A DNA stretch of 64,000 bases, taken from Chromatiales bacterium (GTDB taxonomy: Bacteria; Pseudomonadota; Gammaproteobacteria; UBA6429). The stretch spans positions 496,001-560,000 of the forward strand of contig JALTJN010000362.1 of assembly GCA_027076405.1 (NCBI GenBank). Reading direction: 5' to 3'. Position numbers and translations under genes: made by a program. This document shows, piece after piece, positions 1 to 8,845 of this stretch (positions within the stretch are counted from its first letter, which is position 1; each line of letters begins with the position of its first letter). The notes under the pieces were generated by a model. The model did not search any database. It was not told the origin of the DNA and saw only the letters and a list, made by a program, of their open reading frames with translations.

Positions 1-407
1 ATATCGATTAGTAAACTTTTCCCAAAAGACGTGGGAGCACTGAGAATGATCGACTCGCCAGCTATAAGCCTGCGCAATACTCGCGCCTGTGAGCTATGTA
101 GTACAAAATCTGCCATTTCTCCATCGGCTTGATGAGCCGCATGCAGGATCGCATTTCGTAAAGATAGCTCTTTTAGCCTTAAGTCAAAAACATATGGGTA
201 CAAACCTACCTGCATTGCAAGGTCATCAACTATATCTTGATAATCACTTTCAAGTTCATCACGCACCTCCAACGCACGGATGACAAACTCTCTCCCTAAA
301 TCCGCATTTGATATGCATATATTTGAAATGATGGACAGCAAACCAAAGGGATTGGAAGTCCATTCATTTGATTTCAGTTGATTCCTTATTTGATATGCAC
401 TTGTCAT
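1..407 (-). CDS. hamB: HamB helicase of a Hachiman defence system, 5' part only (cut by window edge)
   Basis: I translated the minus strand from the ATG at 407. It is open without a stop to base 1, about 135 codons. The frame ends in a Walker A loop, A-P-T-S-F-G-K-S, at about residues 125-132 (bases ~12-35), as in SF2 DNA/RNA helicases. Its ATG overlaps the hamA stop (ATGA, 404-407), so the two are translationally coupled. Position after hamA, the coupling and a Walker A after a ~120 aa leader fit HamB, the helicase partner of the Hachiman anti-phage complex. The helicase core (DExH box, motifs III-VI) lies outside the window, so the assignment rests mainly on the HamA neighbour. Another SF2 ATPase is possible but less likely. 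Confidence 0.8.
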   Translation of the reverse strand, partial: MTSAYQIRNQLKSNEWTSNPFGLLSIISNICISNADLGREFVIRALEVRDELESDYQDIVDDLAMQVGLYPYVFDLRLKELSLRNAILHAAHQADGEMADFVLHSSQARVLRRLIAGESIILSAPTSFGKSLLID

Positions 408-1273
408 ATTTGCAATGCCTTAAGCCGAGTATCTAAAGCCTCTATTAGAGCTTTTTTTTCTTTTAAAGGAATTAGTATGATGTGAACAGTAAGTGGGAAA
501 TCAGTACCAAAACGCTCTTTATATTGCACTGATAATTTCCCTCTTAGATTGGCGTATGCCTTGGTTACTTCATTCAGAATATTATCTTTATATTTTCGAT
601 CTGATATTTTAGTATTTTGTACAACTGTACTGTCATAGGTAAGCAAAATAGGAATGCAAACTTGCTTAAATACTTTATCTAAGGAAGTGTTTTCATGTAA
701 TAACTGTTTTAATGAATCAGCCTCAGGCCATTCTGGATCAATTTTGTTCTTAATTAAAATAAATTCAGACTTCAAATAATCAGTTTCTAAGTGGTCTATT
801 ATTTCTTTAGAAACATCATAAATTGCCTTAGTAACATCATTGTAAAATTTGGTCTCTCCAATCCACAGCTCAAGTCCTTTATCTTTTCTTACCACATGAA
901 CCGAATCAAAGCCTTTGACCGTTTCATTTACTGTGCTTTTATAATAAATCTTGCTGACAGCGGGAAGTGTTGAATAAACTTGCCGAATGGCAATATGGAG
1001 CAATATTTCCCCAAATTCACCACGCAGACCATATTTTTCTGTTTGATAGACAATCTTCGCTGCCTTTTTTGTCATCTGCAAAGCATTATGATGACCAATC
1101 TCATTCAGTTCGGAATAATTCAAGGCAAATTCAGGTAACCATTCCATAACATGGTCAGCTAATTGATTATTCCTCCATTCTCCGCGCTCAAAACCGGCAC
1201 AAAGAATTAGATCATCACCAGGAATTTGAATTTCATGGAAAATTAGATTAAGAAAATTGTCAGGATGATCCAT
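404..1273 (-). CDS. hamA: HamA (DUF1837) nuclease effector of Hachiman defence
   Basis: The 289 aa protein matches the HamA/DUF1837 pattern. It has G-E-F-G-E at residues 85-89, K-G-F-D-S-V-H at 120-126 and L-W-I-G-E-T-K-F-Y at 136-144. D123, E140 and K142 form a PD-(D/E)xK-type D...ExK nuclease triad. In characterised Hachiman systems HamA is held inactive by the HamB helicase and degrades DNA when HamB senses damage or phage DNA. Those facts come from the family; only the motifs are seen here. The gene is full length, ends in an ATGA overlap with hamB, and has 145 bp of AT-rich DNA upstream that probably carries the promoter. No transposase or integrase is visible on this side. Confidence 0.88.
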   Translation of the reverse strand: MDHPDNFLNLIFHEIQIPGDDLILCAGFERGEWRNNQLADHVMEWLPEFALNYSELNEIGHHNALQMTKKAAKIVYQTEKYGLRGEFGEILLHIAIRQVYSTLPAVSKIYYKSTVNETVKGFDSVHVVRKDKGLELWIGETKFYNDVTKAIYDVSKEIIDHLETDYLKSEFILIKNKIDPEWPEADSLKQLLHENTSLDKVFKQVCIPILLTYDSTVVQNTKISDRKYKDNILNEVTKAYANLRGKLSVQYKERFGTDFPLTVHIILIPLKEKKALIEALDTRLKALQI

Positions 1274-1418
1274 AAATTTTTGGTTTTCCTATTTTGGGCT
1301 AACAGTTAATTAAACAGAATTCTGTATTTGACCTTATTAGCTAATAATCCTATCTAATCCATCTTTTAAATATTATTTAAGTGCATAAATCCTAACAGCT
1401 TAAGTTTATATTAACGAA

Positions 1419-2126
1419 TTATTTTATTGGTCGATGCTCTGCATGGTATGGCGATTCGCGTGTTTTATCATGAGTATGCATTCTATATTCAACAAAGTCT
1501 TCAGGCTTATCAAAAAACATGAAGGGATTACCTTCACATTGTTCGTGCATGGTTGATGTAGTTTTTTCTGCGTAGTTATGGCCGGGTAAAATAAGTGTGT
1601 CGCCGGGCATTTTTCCTAATTTATTTAATGTGTCATACATAACATTGGGATCGCCACCGGCTAAGTCGCAACGGCCACAACCAAAGACAAACATCGTATC
1701 TCCGGCAATTAAATTGTCATCAATGTGGTAACACGCTGAACCGGGAGTGTGACCGGGTGTGTGTAAAATTTTAATTTCACTTTCGCCAATCTTAATATGA
1801 TCACCACCATGATGCAGTGAAGGGTGGGCGAGTGTTTCTCCCCAGAACTTTGCTTCGTCTTTTAATAAATGTAATTGGGCATCGTGGTGTTTTAAAATAT
1901 CTTCTACGCCATTGATGTGATCAAAGTGACTGTGGGTGAGTAAGATATCGGTAATGGTCACGCCTTTTTCTTTTGCCAGCTTTATAATTTCTTCTGCTTC
2001 CCATGCAGGATCAACAACCGCTGCCTGATTTGTTTTTTTATCGCTAATGAGATAAATAAAATTTTCCATAGGGCCAAGTTCAAGTGCATCTATGCTGTAG
2101 CGATTATTGTCAATTATCTGGCTCAT
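1419..2126 (-). CDS. MBL-fold metallohydrolase, glyoxalase II-like
   Basis: A 235 aa metallo-beta-lactamase-fold hydrolase. The metal-binding motif T-H-S-H-F-D-H is followed by a G-H-T-P-G-S loop, an A-G-D-T-M-F metal Asp and a late P-G-H-N-Y. This spacing is typical of hydroxyacylglutathione hydrolase-like and YcbL-like enzymes, which hydrolyse thioesters such as S-lactoylglutathione. The C-terminus (residues ~195-235) carries an N-P-F-M motif and an H/R-rich tail, also usual in the glyoxalase II group. I chose the ATG at 2126 because a GAGA-type ribosome site lies 8 nt upstream; an in-frame ATG at 2156 has none. The exact substrate cannot be read from sequence. It is a single gene with its own short upstream region. 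Confidence 0.85.
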   Translation of the reverse strand: MSQIIDNNRYSIDALELGPMENFIYLISDKKTNQAAVVDPAWEAEEIIKLAKEKGVTITDILLTHSHFDHINGVEDILKHHDAQLHLLKDEAKFWGETLAHPSLHHGGDHIKIGESEIKILHTPGHTPGSACYHIDDNLIAGDTMFVFGCGRCDLAGGDPNVMYDTLNKLGKMPGDTLILPGHNYAEKTTSTMHEQCEGNPFMFFDKPEDFVEYRMHTHDKTRESPYHAEHRPIK

Positions 2127-2255
2127 TTGAAATCTCTTTTCGGCTAAAGGGGACATCTAATACTATCATTTTTACCGATTATTAAACGAATAAGGTACAA
2201 TTTGCGTCCGTTTTATATAGTGCTTAATTAGATCGATACTTTAGAGGTTTTAAAC

Positions 2256-2912
2256 GTGGAAGCAGACTTTTGGCATAACCGCTGGGAAAATAATTTAACC
2301 GGATTCCATTTACATGAAGTGAACCCGTATTTAAAAGCGTACTGGTCAAGTTTGAATATACCGGCAGGCGGGCGCGTTTTTGTACCGCTTTGCGGTAAAA
2401 CGCTGGATTTGCTCTGGTTGGCCGATCAGGGTTATCAGGTGGTGGGTATTGAACTGAGTCCGCTTGCGGCAGAAGCGTTTTTTTCTGAAAATTCGATAGA
2501 AGTTGAGCGTAGCCAGGTTGCCGGGTTGGAATTATGGCAATCCGACAAAATTAGCCTATTTTGCGGTGATTTTTTTGATCTCAACACCGAAATTTTAGGC
2601 AAGATTGATGCTGTGTATGACCGAGGCTCACTTATCGCTTTGCCACCGGCGATGCGAGAAGATTACGCCGCTAAATTGAAGGAACTGGCTCAATCTGCCC
2701 CAAAATTGCTGGTCACACTGGAATATGATCAGTCGAAAATGCCGGGGCCTCCATTTTCAGTCTCAGAAGATGAGGTCAGGGCTTTATATGAAGCTAATTA
2801 CCAGGTCGAACAATTATCGGCACAGGATGTGCTTGGTGATAATGCGAAGTTTCGAGAGAAAGGTCTCGAGTATATGAATGAGTGTATTTATCAATTAACG
2901 GCAAAAGCGTAA
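2256..2912 (+). CDS. tpm: Thiopurine S-methyltransferase family protein
   Basis: A 218 aa protein of normal TPMT length. It opens with the family signature F-W-H-x-R-W-E and G-F-H. The SAM-binding segment V-F-V-P-L-C-G-K-T-L-D-L-L-W-L follows at about residues 40-55, with V-V-G-I-E-L-S after it and D-R-G-S-L-I-A-L-P further on. Bacterial members methylate thiopurines and are linked to selenium and tellurium methylation. The start is a GTG at 2256 with TTAGAGG about 9 nt upstream; no ATG lies near. It is divergent from the MBL hydrolase, separated by roughly 130 bp that must hold both promoters. Confidence 0.9.
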   Translation: MEADFWHNRWENNLTGFHLHEVNPYLKAYWSSLNIPAGGRVFVPLCGKTLDLLWLADQGYQVVGIELSPLAAEAFFSENSIEVERSQVAGLELWQSDKISLFCGDFFDLNTEILGKIDAVYDRGSLIALPPAMREDYAAKLKELAQSAPKLLVTLEYDQSKMPGPPFSVSEDEVRALYEANYQVEQLSAQDVLGDNAKFREKGLEYMNECIYQLTAKA

Positions 2913-2974
2913 TATTTACACAATAAAAGTGACTGTTTATTTAAGAAATACGATAAAGACCCGATAAACCTACT

Positions 2975-3619
2975 ATGAGCAAGAAATTGAATAAATTTTC
3001 ATCAATTCCATATATAGGGTTAATCAGCTCTGTGGTTATGTTGTTGGCTGCGTTGTCGACTTCTGCTCATGCTCGCGGTTTTCTTTATCAAATGCCGGAC
3101 GGTAGTCGAATAGTGAGTGATCACCCACTTATTAATACCAAAGCAAAGCTGGTACGACGTAGCCGTGAACTGACCAATATGGGGCATTATGTGGCTCGCC
3201 GTTCATTACGAGCAAAACACCAGATGCGCGTGTTATCAAGTCTGATTTATCATCAATCTAAAAAACATGGCATTGATGAATCACTGGTGAAGGCCGTGAT
3301 TTATACTGAGTCTTATTTTAATCCTCATGCAACTTCACATAAGGGGGCGTCAGGTTTAATGCAGTTGATGCCTGCGACAGGTGAAAAATATGGGGTAAGT
3401 GATTTATATAACCCGAAGCAGAATATTATTGCCGGGATAAAACATTTACATTATTTGATGACGCTGTTCCCTCATGATATTAAATTGGTCATTGCTGCCT
3501 ATAACGCAGGCGAGAATGCTGTAACTAAATATAAAGGGATTCCCCCGTTTCGTGAAACACGGGGTTATGTAAAGAAAGTCATGAAGCATTTCAAACGCTA
3601 TCAACTTGCCGCTCGATAA
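2975..3619 (+). CDS. Lytic transglycosylase, SLT domain, exported
   Basis: A 214 aa exported enzyme. Residues 1-34 form a signal peptide with a hydrophobic core ending S-A-H-A. Residues ~90-205 are a goose-lysozyme-like SLT domain. The catalytic Glu sits in V-I-Y-T-E-S-Y-F-N-P-H-A, followed by G-A-S-G-L-M-Q-L-M-P-A-T-G, Y-N-P-K-Q-N-I, and A-A-Y-N-A-G-E-N-A-V. These are all the family-1 SLT motifs. It would cleave peptidoglycan glycan strands in the periplasm, giving anhydromuropeptides. The short segment between signal and SLT (G-F-L-Y-Q-M-P-D-G-S-R) resembles the DUF4124-like leader seen in related enzymes. It is a single gene, 62 bp after the methyltransferase. Confidence 0.9.
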   Translation: MSKKLNKFSSIPYIGLISSVVMLLAALSTSAHARGFLYQMPDGSRIVSDHPLINTKAKLVRRSRELTNMGHYVARRSLRAKHQMRVLSSLIYHQSKKHGIDESLVKAVIYTESYFNPHATSHKGASGLMQLMPATGEKYGVSDLYNPKQNIIAGIKHLHYLMTLFPHDIKLVIAAYNAGENAVTKYKGIPPFRETRGYVKKVMKHFKRYQLAAR

Positions 3620-3720
3620 GCCTTAATTTTTTCTTATATCTAAACTTTATTCCGCTATCCTTGTCTGTATTGTTGTATTTATATATTACAAAATATTCAA
3701 CTGATGAGGAGTACTGTTAG

Positions 3721-4533
3721 ATGCCACAAAATAACCAACCTGACTGGAACAAGATGGCTGAGAAGTTTGATCTTTGGGTTCCTTTTATTGAGCCGGTTGC
3801 TGATAAGATGTTGGCAATTGCAGATGTCTCAACAGGCAGTAGAGTATTAGATGTTGCTTCGGGGACAGGTGAGCCAGCAATAACGCTCGCTAAAAAGATG
3901 CAAGGTTCGGCAGAGATAACGGGTACTGATGCGATGGAAGGTATGGTCAAAGTTGCCCAAAATAAAGTCGCAAGGGAAGGTCTTAGTGGCATTGAATTTA
4001 AAACAATGCCGGCAGAAAAACTGGAATTTGAAGATAATACCTTTGATCAAATTATTTGTCGCTTTGGTGTAATGCTGTTTCAGGATTCACAGCAAGGGCT
4101 TAATGAAATGTTTCGGGTTTTAAAACCGGGGGGTAAATTTGTTCTTGCGGTATGGAGTACTCCGGAAACAATGCCAATAATGAACTGGGGTTATCTTGCT
4201 TTCAAAGACAAGATTGAAAAAGAAAAATTACCGGCAATAGAAAAACTCACTTCATTAGGTGGTGCAGGTGTTTTGGATAGCATGCTGGAGAAAGCGGGCT
4301 TTAGTCAGTTTCAGATATCAACAGAAGATCTGGAGTATCAATTTGAATCATTCGATCAATATTGGGAATTAGTTGAGGCATCAGATGTACTGAAGATGCA
4401 ATTTGATGCGCTGCAAGACGGACAAAAAACATTAATTAAAAATGAAATGGCCCGGTTTGCGAAAGATTGTGAAACAACGGGCGGTCAGTTGTCAGTTCCA
4501 CATCAATACCTTTTAGTTTCCGGTCATAAATAA
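3721..4533 (+). CDS. Class I SAM-dependent methyltransferase (Methyltransf_11/UbiE-like)
   Basis: A 270 aa soluble methyltransferase. Motif I is V-L-D-V-A-S-G-T-G-E-P at residues ~41-51, the acidic post-I region is G-T-D-A-M-E-G-M, and motif III is V-L-K-P-G-G-K-F-V-L-A-V-W near residue 140. The overall layout resembles UbiE/COQ5-type small-molecule methyltransferases, but the substrate is not determined. The ATG at 3721 is preceded by GATGAGGAGT, a strong ribosome site. It stands alone, with about 100 bp of AT-rich sequence before it. A ubiE ortholog role is unlikely because no ubiquinone genes are near. Confidence 0.85.
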   Translation: MPQNNQPDWNKMAEKFDLWVPFIEPVADKMLAIADVSTGSRVLDVASGTGEPAITLAKKMQGSAEITGTDAMEGMVKVAQNKVAREGLSGIEFKTMPAEKLEFEDNTFDQIICRFGVMLFQDSQQGLNEMFRVLKPGGKFVLAVWSTPETMPIMNWGYLAFKDKIEKEKLPAIEKLTSLGGAGVLDSMLEKAGFSQFQISTEDLEYQFESFDQYWELVEASDVLKMQFDALQDGQKTLIKNEMARFAKDCETTGGQLSVPHQYLLVSGHK

Positions 4534-4573
4534 GAATCAAGATTTCTTTATTAGCATGCAGGTAAGAGCAGGC

Positions 4574-5557
4574 TTAATTTATTGGCGGTAAAATATTTTG
4601 TATTTTTAGAGGTAGCCGGCATACCAATATTTTCCGTATTGGATGCCAAAAAGCTGAAAGTAAAAGTATAGATGCACCAATATATATTCCGGTCATTGCG
4701 AAACTATTGCCGACACCCCCATAAGTTTTTAGTAAATGTGAGATGGCATACAGTACATAAATTAATGAAGAAACCATAAATGCGCGTCGATCTATACTGA
4801 TTGATATTGCAGACATAAATATATATAGCAAGACAACAACAATCATATTGCTTGTATTATCAACACCTTCAAATATGCCGAGAGACATAAAAACCGGATG
4901 AACAATTAATGGTGCAGATGAAAGATGAAGCCAGAAGGCAACATCTGAATTATTTGTGACGCGTTTTCTATCTCGGGCATCCCAGTACATAGCAAAGATA
5001 AATAATATAATGCCCGAGATAAAGACAATGAGCATCAGCCAGTCGCTTAATGCGGGAAAATTTAATAATAAAATGCTAACAATAAAACCGGCGACAGCAG
5101 CAGTACCGGCAGCAATAGTAATGGGGACATGGAAGCGTTGGTAATGCAGGTATGCAGCAATAGCGGCTAAGGCAAACGAAACGAGAGGCGATGATTCCGT
5201 CAGGTACATTGTGGTTGCAAATACTCCACCAACAAAAGCTAACAATAAGGCAATGGCCGGGAGTGCCATTTTTCTTTTGCGGACAAAAAATTCAGCAAGC
5301 CCCCATGAAATTGCAGGAAATGCCATCATAGCCAGAGGAAGACTTATAATACGAAGGGCAACAGACGATGAAAATAATAATAAGGCACAGGCAATAACAA
5401 TAAAAATATCATTAAATCCGCCAATCAGACGAAAATTTTCTTCATCAATGGCGTGCGTATTATTTTCCTTTTCAATACTTTGACGAAAATGTGCAACAGC
5501 CTCCTGAGTAAAAATCCCTTTTTTGACTGCAGAATTGAGATCTTCGTCGGTGTACAT
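4574..5557 (-). CDS. Uncharacterised multi-pass inner-membrane protein
   Basis: A 327 aa protein that I do not recognise with certainty. Residues 1-45 are soluble and acidic (M-Y-T-D-E-D-L...E-E-N-F-R-L-I). Nine or ten hydrophobic segments follow, up to residue ~310, with short basic loops such as V-R-K-R-K and D-A-R-D-R-K-R. The start at 5557 has AAAGGA 6-9 nt upstream; 44 further upstream in-frame codons lack a ribosome site and look like intergenic sequence. It is divergent from the ergothioneine operon, so the ~165 bp between them must hold both promoters. The architecture is loosely like DUF2157-type membrane proteins, but I do not claim that family. Confidence 0.7.
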   Translation of the reverse strand: MYTDEDLNSAVKKGIFTQEAVAHFRQSIEKENNTHAIDEENFRLIGGFNDIFIVIACALLLFSSSVALRIISLPLAMMAFPAISWGLAEFFVRKRKMALPAIALLLAFVGGVFATTMYLTESSPLVSFALAAIAAYLHYQRFHVPITIAAGTAAVAGFIVSILLLNFPALSDWLMLIVFISGIILFIFAMYWDARDRKRVTNNSDVAFWLHLSSAPLIVHPVFMSLGIFEGVDNTSNMIVVVLLYIFMSAISISIDRRAFMVSSLIYVLYAISHLLKTYGGVGNSFAMTGIYIGASILLLSAFWHPIRKILVCRLPLKIQNILPPIN

Positions 5558-5723
5558 TTTGTATCCTTTGAATAAAGTTATTGTTATATTTAGTGAACGT
5601 AAGATGCACGTTATTGTCATTAATATCAAGTTGTTAATATAGAGTGTATTTAAAAGAAGATTATAACTTTGGCTATGAATAATAAACACATCATTAAATT
5701 ACAATCTGTTGCGAGATATTATT

Positions 5724-6542
5724 GTGGCTAAGATATACCAGCAGGTGAATGTTTTTTATAACAAAAATGATGCTGCGGGTAATGATGCCGTCATCATTAT
5801 GCAAAAAGAGAGCGGTGTTACGTTATCAGAACAATCACAAATAAGCCTGAATATCTGCCGGAAAAATATAACTAAAACAGTTTGCTTTATTGCTTCAGTA
5901 ACAACGGATAATTATCAGGTTAATTGTTTTAACGGAGACAAGCTTATTCAATGTTGTGGGCACGGATATATCGCAGCAGCAAAAGTGATATTTAATGATA
6001 GCGATGTTTGTTCTATCAATATAAATAATAATGTTAAAGCAAACAGGCAAGAATCATCTAAAGCTAGCATAATATTAGAATTACCGCGTATGTTTTCGCA
6101 GCATGTTGATATTCCTGATTGGGTTAAAAAAACCATATTTTTTGACAGTGAAATATATGAGCCGAAGGCAGCAGCAGTATCTCGGCAGAAAGATGGCTAC
6201 TTATTACTGGAGTATGATTCACAGTTGCCATTGAGCCAGTTTAAATCTATGAAATTAGATTTAAAAAAGGTTTGTGAATCGACGAAACGTGCTATTGTCA
6301 TATTGCTGTTTGATCAAGAAAACAACCATGTGTATTTGCGTTATTTTGCGCCACAGTACGGCGTAACAGAAGATACTGCAACGGGTTCAGTTATGCGTTT
6401 TGTTGGTGATTATATTGAAAACAAATATCAATGTTCACATTTTGATGTTTCCCAGTGTTCTGTATTGGGCGGATTTATGATGGTCGAGTGTAAAGATAAA
6501 CATATATTGATTACAGCAAATGTCCGGCTGGAGTCTGATTAA
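5724..6542 (+). CDS. PhzF-fold isomerase-like protein, catalytic Glu apparently replaced
   Basis: About 272 aa with the PhzF/diaminopimelate epimerase fold. G-N-D-A-V is at residues 19-23, C-G-H-G-Y-I-A-A-A marks the strand-loop of the first half, and Y-F-A-P-Q-Y-G-V-T-E-D-T-A-T-G-S-V is the hallmark of the second half. In PhzF the catalytic Glu lies in an N-L-S-E-S segment. The matching segment here reads N-I-T-K-T, with Lys at residue 51, so isomerase chemistry as in PhzF is doubtful. The start is uncertain: GTG at 5724 follows GAGA, and a TTG at 5709 is also in frame. The stop overlaps the egtB start (TAATG), which implies co-translation and a role tied to ergothioneine synthesis. Confidence 0.78.
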   Translation: MAKIYQQVNVFYNKNDAAGNDAVIIMQKESGVTLSEQSQISLNICRKNITKTVCFIASVTTDNYQVNCFNGDKLIQCCGHGYIAAAKVIFNDSDVCSININNNVKANRQESSKASIILELPRMFSQHVDIPDWVKKTIFFDSEIYEPKAAAVSRQKDGYLLLEYDSQLPLSQFKSMKLDLKKVCESTKRAIVILLFDQENNHVYLRYFAPQYGVTEDTATGSVMRFVGDYIENKYQCSHFDVSQCSVLGGFMMVECKDKHILITANVRLESD

Positions 6543-7864
6543 TGAATCGTCCAGCTCACGAACAAAATATAACTTCTCATCTTCATTCGATTATTAATCG
6601 ATTCCAGAAAGTTCGTGCTGTTAGTGAATGGCAATGCGAGCCATTAATAATAGAAGATTATGGTTTGCAGGCAATGGCTGAAACCAGCCCGGCAAAATGG
6701 CATCTGGCTCACACAAGCTGGTTCTTTGAAACTTTTTTATTAAAACCCCATTTAAAAAATTATAAACCTCTAAATACGCAATACGAATATTTATTTAATT
6801 CTTATTATCATGGTGTTGGTGCACAATATCCACGACCACAACGCGGTTTGTTATCCCGTCCAAGTGTAGAAGAAGTTTATGCTTACCGGCATTATATCAA
6901 TAACGCTATGTTAGATTTGTTATCGGATGAAAAACTTTGCACGGATGAACTCGTTAATAAAGTTATTCTAGGCTGTCATCATGAACAGCAACATCAGGAA
7001 CTTTTTTTTACTGACTTAAAGTACTGTTGGTTTAAAAACCCCTTATACCCTGTTTATAAAAATCCAGCCGAAACAAAAATCAAACAAGAAAAAGTCATTA
7101 ACAATACTGTCTGGATAGATATCGAACCGGATTTATATAAAATTGGTTTTAATTCATCATCAGACTCATCATTATTAGAGCAATTTTGTTTTGATAATGA
7201 GTTACCTCAGCATCAATATTATGTGAATAAGGTTTCTATCTCAAAATATCTGGTGACGAATGCCGAGTATCTGATGTTTATGGAAGATGGTGGCTATAAA
7301 CGAAGCGAGTTTTGGCTGTCGGATGGCTGGGCAGATTTGCAAAGTTTGAAAAAACAGCATGCTCCTTTATATTGGTTAGAACAAGATGGCCAATGGTTTG
7401 AATACAGTTTACAAGGCTTGCAACCACTAAATCCGCAACAACCGGTTAGTCATGTATCCGCTTATGAAGCAGATGCTTATGCCCGTTGGAAGAATTGCCG
7501 TTTACCTTCTGAGTTTGAATGGGAAGTATTTGCAAAGTTAACTGGAAACAATCAAACCGGACAATTTTTAGAAAGTGAATCCTTTCATCCCGATGCAGAA
7601 GACGATAATTCCCCAGTGATGGTGGGAAAACTATGGCAATGGACAAATAGTGCTTATTCTCCTTATCCGGGGTTTAAATCTGCGGCAGGAGCGATTGGTG
7701 AATATAACGGTAAATTTATGTGTAACCAGCTGGTGTTGAGAGGTGGTAGCTGTGTTACAAGTCAAAAACATTACAGAAACTCTTATCGTAATTTCTTTTA
7801 TCCTGTAGATCAGTGGCAGTTTTCGGGAATAAGATTAGCAAAAGATTTTAATGACAAAAGTTAA
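6542..7864 (+). CDS. egtB: Ergothioneine synthase EgtB-like (DinB_2 plus FGE-sulfatase domain)
   Basis: A 440 aa non-haem iron sulfoxide synthase-like enzyme. The N-terminal DinB_2-type helical bundle (residues ~10-165) has the iron ligands: His57 in W-H-L-A-H-T-S-W, and His147 and His151 in H-H-E-Q-Q-H-Q-E-L. Residues ~190-435 form the FGE-sulfatase (SUMF1-like) domain, ending L-R-G-G-S-C-V-T and Y-R-N-F-F-Y-P...F-S-G-I-R-L. EgtB joins sulfur from cysteine or gamma-glutamylcysteine to trimethylhistidine using O2. No egtC or egtA is adjacent. It lies 11 bp before egtD and overlaps the PhzF-like gene by one base, forming a three-gene operon. An OvoA role is unlikely, since OvoA carries a fused methyltransferase domain. 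Confidence 0.9.
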   Translation: MNRPAHEQNITSHLHSIINRFQKVRAVSEWQCEPLIIEDYGLQAMAETSPAKWHLAHTSWFFETFLLKPHLKNYKPLNTQYEYLFNSYYHGVGAQYPRPQRGLLSRPSVEEVYAYRHYINNAMLDLLSDEKLCTDELVNKVILGCHHEQQHQELFFTDLKYCWFKNPLYPVYKNPAETKIKQEKVINNTVWIDIEPDLYKIGFNSSSDSSLLEQFCFDNELPQHQYYVNKVSISKYLVTNAEYLMFMEDGGYKRSEFWLSDGWADLQSLKKQHAPLYWLEQDGQWFEYSLQGLQPLNPQQPVSHVSAYEADAYARWKNCRLPSEFEWEVFAKLTGNNQTGQFLESESFHPDAEDDNSPVMVGKLWQWTNSAYSPYPGFKSAAGAIGEYNGKFMCNQLVLRGGSCVTSQKHYRNSYRNFFYPVDQWQFSGIRLAKDFNDKS

Positions 7865-7875
7865 CGGAAAATAAT

Positions 7876-8844
7876 ATGAGTCAGGTAATAGAATCAAATA
7901 TTATTAATACTGCATTCGACCAAAGTCGGATTCTAAAACAGGAATTAGTTGAAGGGTTATGTGCAGAAAAAAAATATATTAATCCAAAGTTTTTTTATGA
8001 TGAACAGGGTTCACAACTGTTTGAACGAATTATGCAGTTACCGGAGTATTATCCTAGCAGAACGGAAATATCTCTATTAACCGAACATAGTGAAGATATT
8101 GCAACTATTATCGGTAAAGATAAGGTATTAATAGAACCCGGTGCCGGAAACTGTGAAAAGGTACAGCATATTTTATCTGCACTTAAACCTAAATGTTATA
8201 TTCCTATTGATATTTCAGCAGATTTTTTGTTTGAATGTGCAAATAAATTACAAAAAGAATTTCCTTACATAAAAATTCATGCGATCGCCGATGATATGAA
8301 GGCAAAAGTTAAAGTACCCGCTACATTTGAATCTTCTGACAGAGTAGTTTTTTACCCGGGCTCTACCATTGGCAATTATAATCCTGATGAAGCTTTAGAT
8401 TTTTTACATCATGCAAAAGAAATAGTTGGAGAACACGGTGGTTTATTAATTGGTGTTGATTTACAAAAAGATAAGGATATTTTGAACGCGGCCTATAATG
8501 ATGAGCAAGGAGTTACCGCATTATTTAATTTAAATATTTTAAACCATGTTAATAAATTATTAGATAGTTCGATTGATATTGAGCTTTTTGATCATGTCGC
8601 CTTTTATAATGAAGAGCTGTGTCGCATTGAAATGCATTTAGAAAGTAAAGCAGATCATGATGTTAAATTAGATAATATTGGTTCGGTAAATTTCTCGGAG
8701 CAGGAAAGAATTCATACTGAATATTCCTACAAATATACCGTAGAGAGTTTTTCTCAGTTAGCAGCTCAAGCTGGACTTAAACTTGAACATGTTTGGCTGG
8801 ACAATAATGAATTGTTTAGTTTGCAATACTTTGTTGCAGAATAA
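7876..8844 (+). CDS. egtD: L-histidine N(alpha)-methyltransferase EgtD
   Basis: A 322 aa protein of normal EgtD length (Methyltransf_33 family). Family features are F-F-Y-D-E-Q-G-S-Q-L-F-E and L-P-E-Y-Y-P-S-R-T-E near the N-terminus, the SAM loop E-P-G-A-G-N-C-E-K, and F-Y-P-G-S-T-I-G-N-Y followed by G-G-L-L-I-G-V-D-L. It trimethylates histidine to hercynine, the substrate of EgtB. The ATG at 7876 follows ACGGAAA, a fair ribosome site. It is the last gene of the operon; a convergent DUF427 gene begins one base after its stop, with no visible terminator between them. Confidence 0.92.
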   Translation: MSQVIESNIINTAFDQSRILKQELVEGLCAEKKYINPKFFYDEQGSQLFERIMQLPEYYPSRTEISLLTEHSEDIATIIGKDKVLIEPGAGNCEKVQHILSALKPKCYIPIDISADFLFECANKLQKEFPYIKIHAIADDMKAKVKVPATFESSDRVVFYPGSTIGNYNPDEALDFLHHAKEIVGEHGGLLIGVDLQKDKDILNAAYNDEQGVTALFNLNILNHVNKLLDSSIDIELFDHVAFYNEELCRIEMHLESKADHDVKLDNIGSVNFSEQERIHTEYSYKYTVESFSQLAAQAGLKLEHVWLDNNELFSLQYFVAE

Positions 8845-8845
8845 T

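Noticed and set aside
89..283. 64 aa plus-strand frame
   Set aside because: It lies antisense inside the recovered hamB frame, which has a Walker A motif and couples to hamA.
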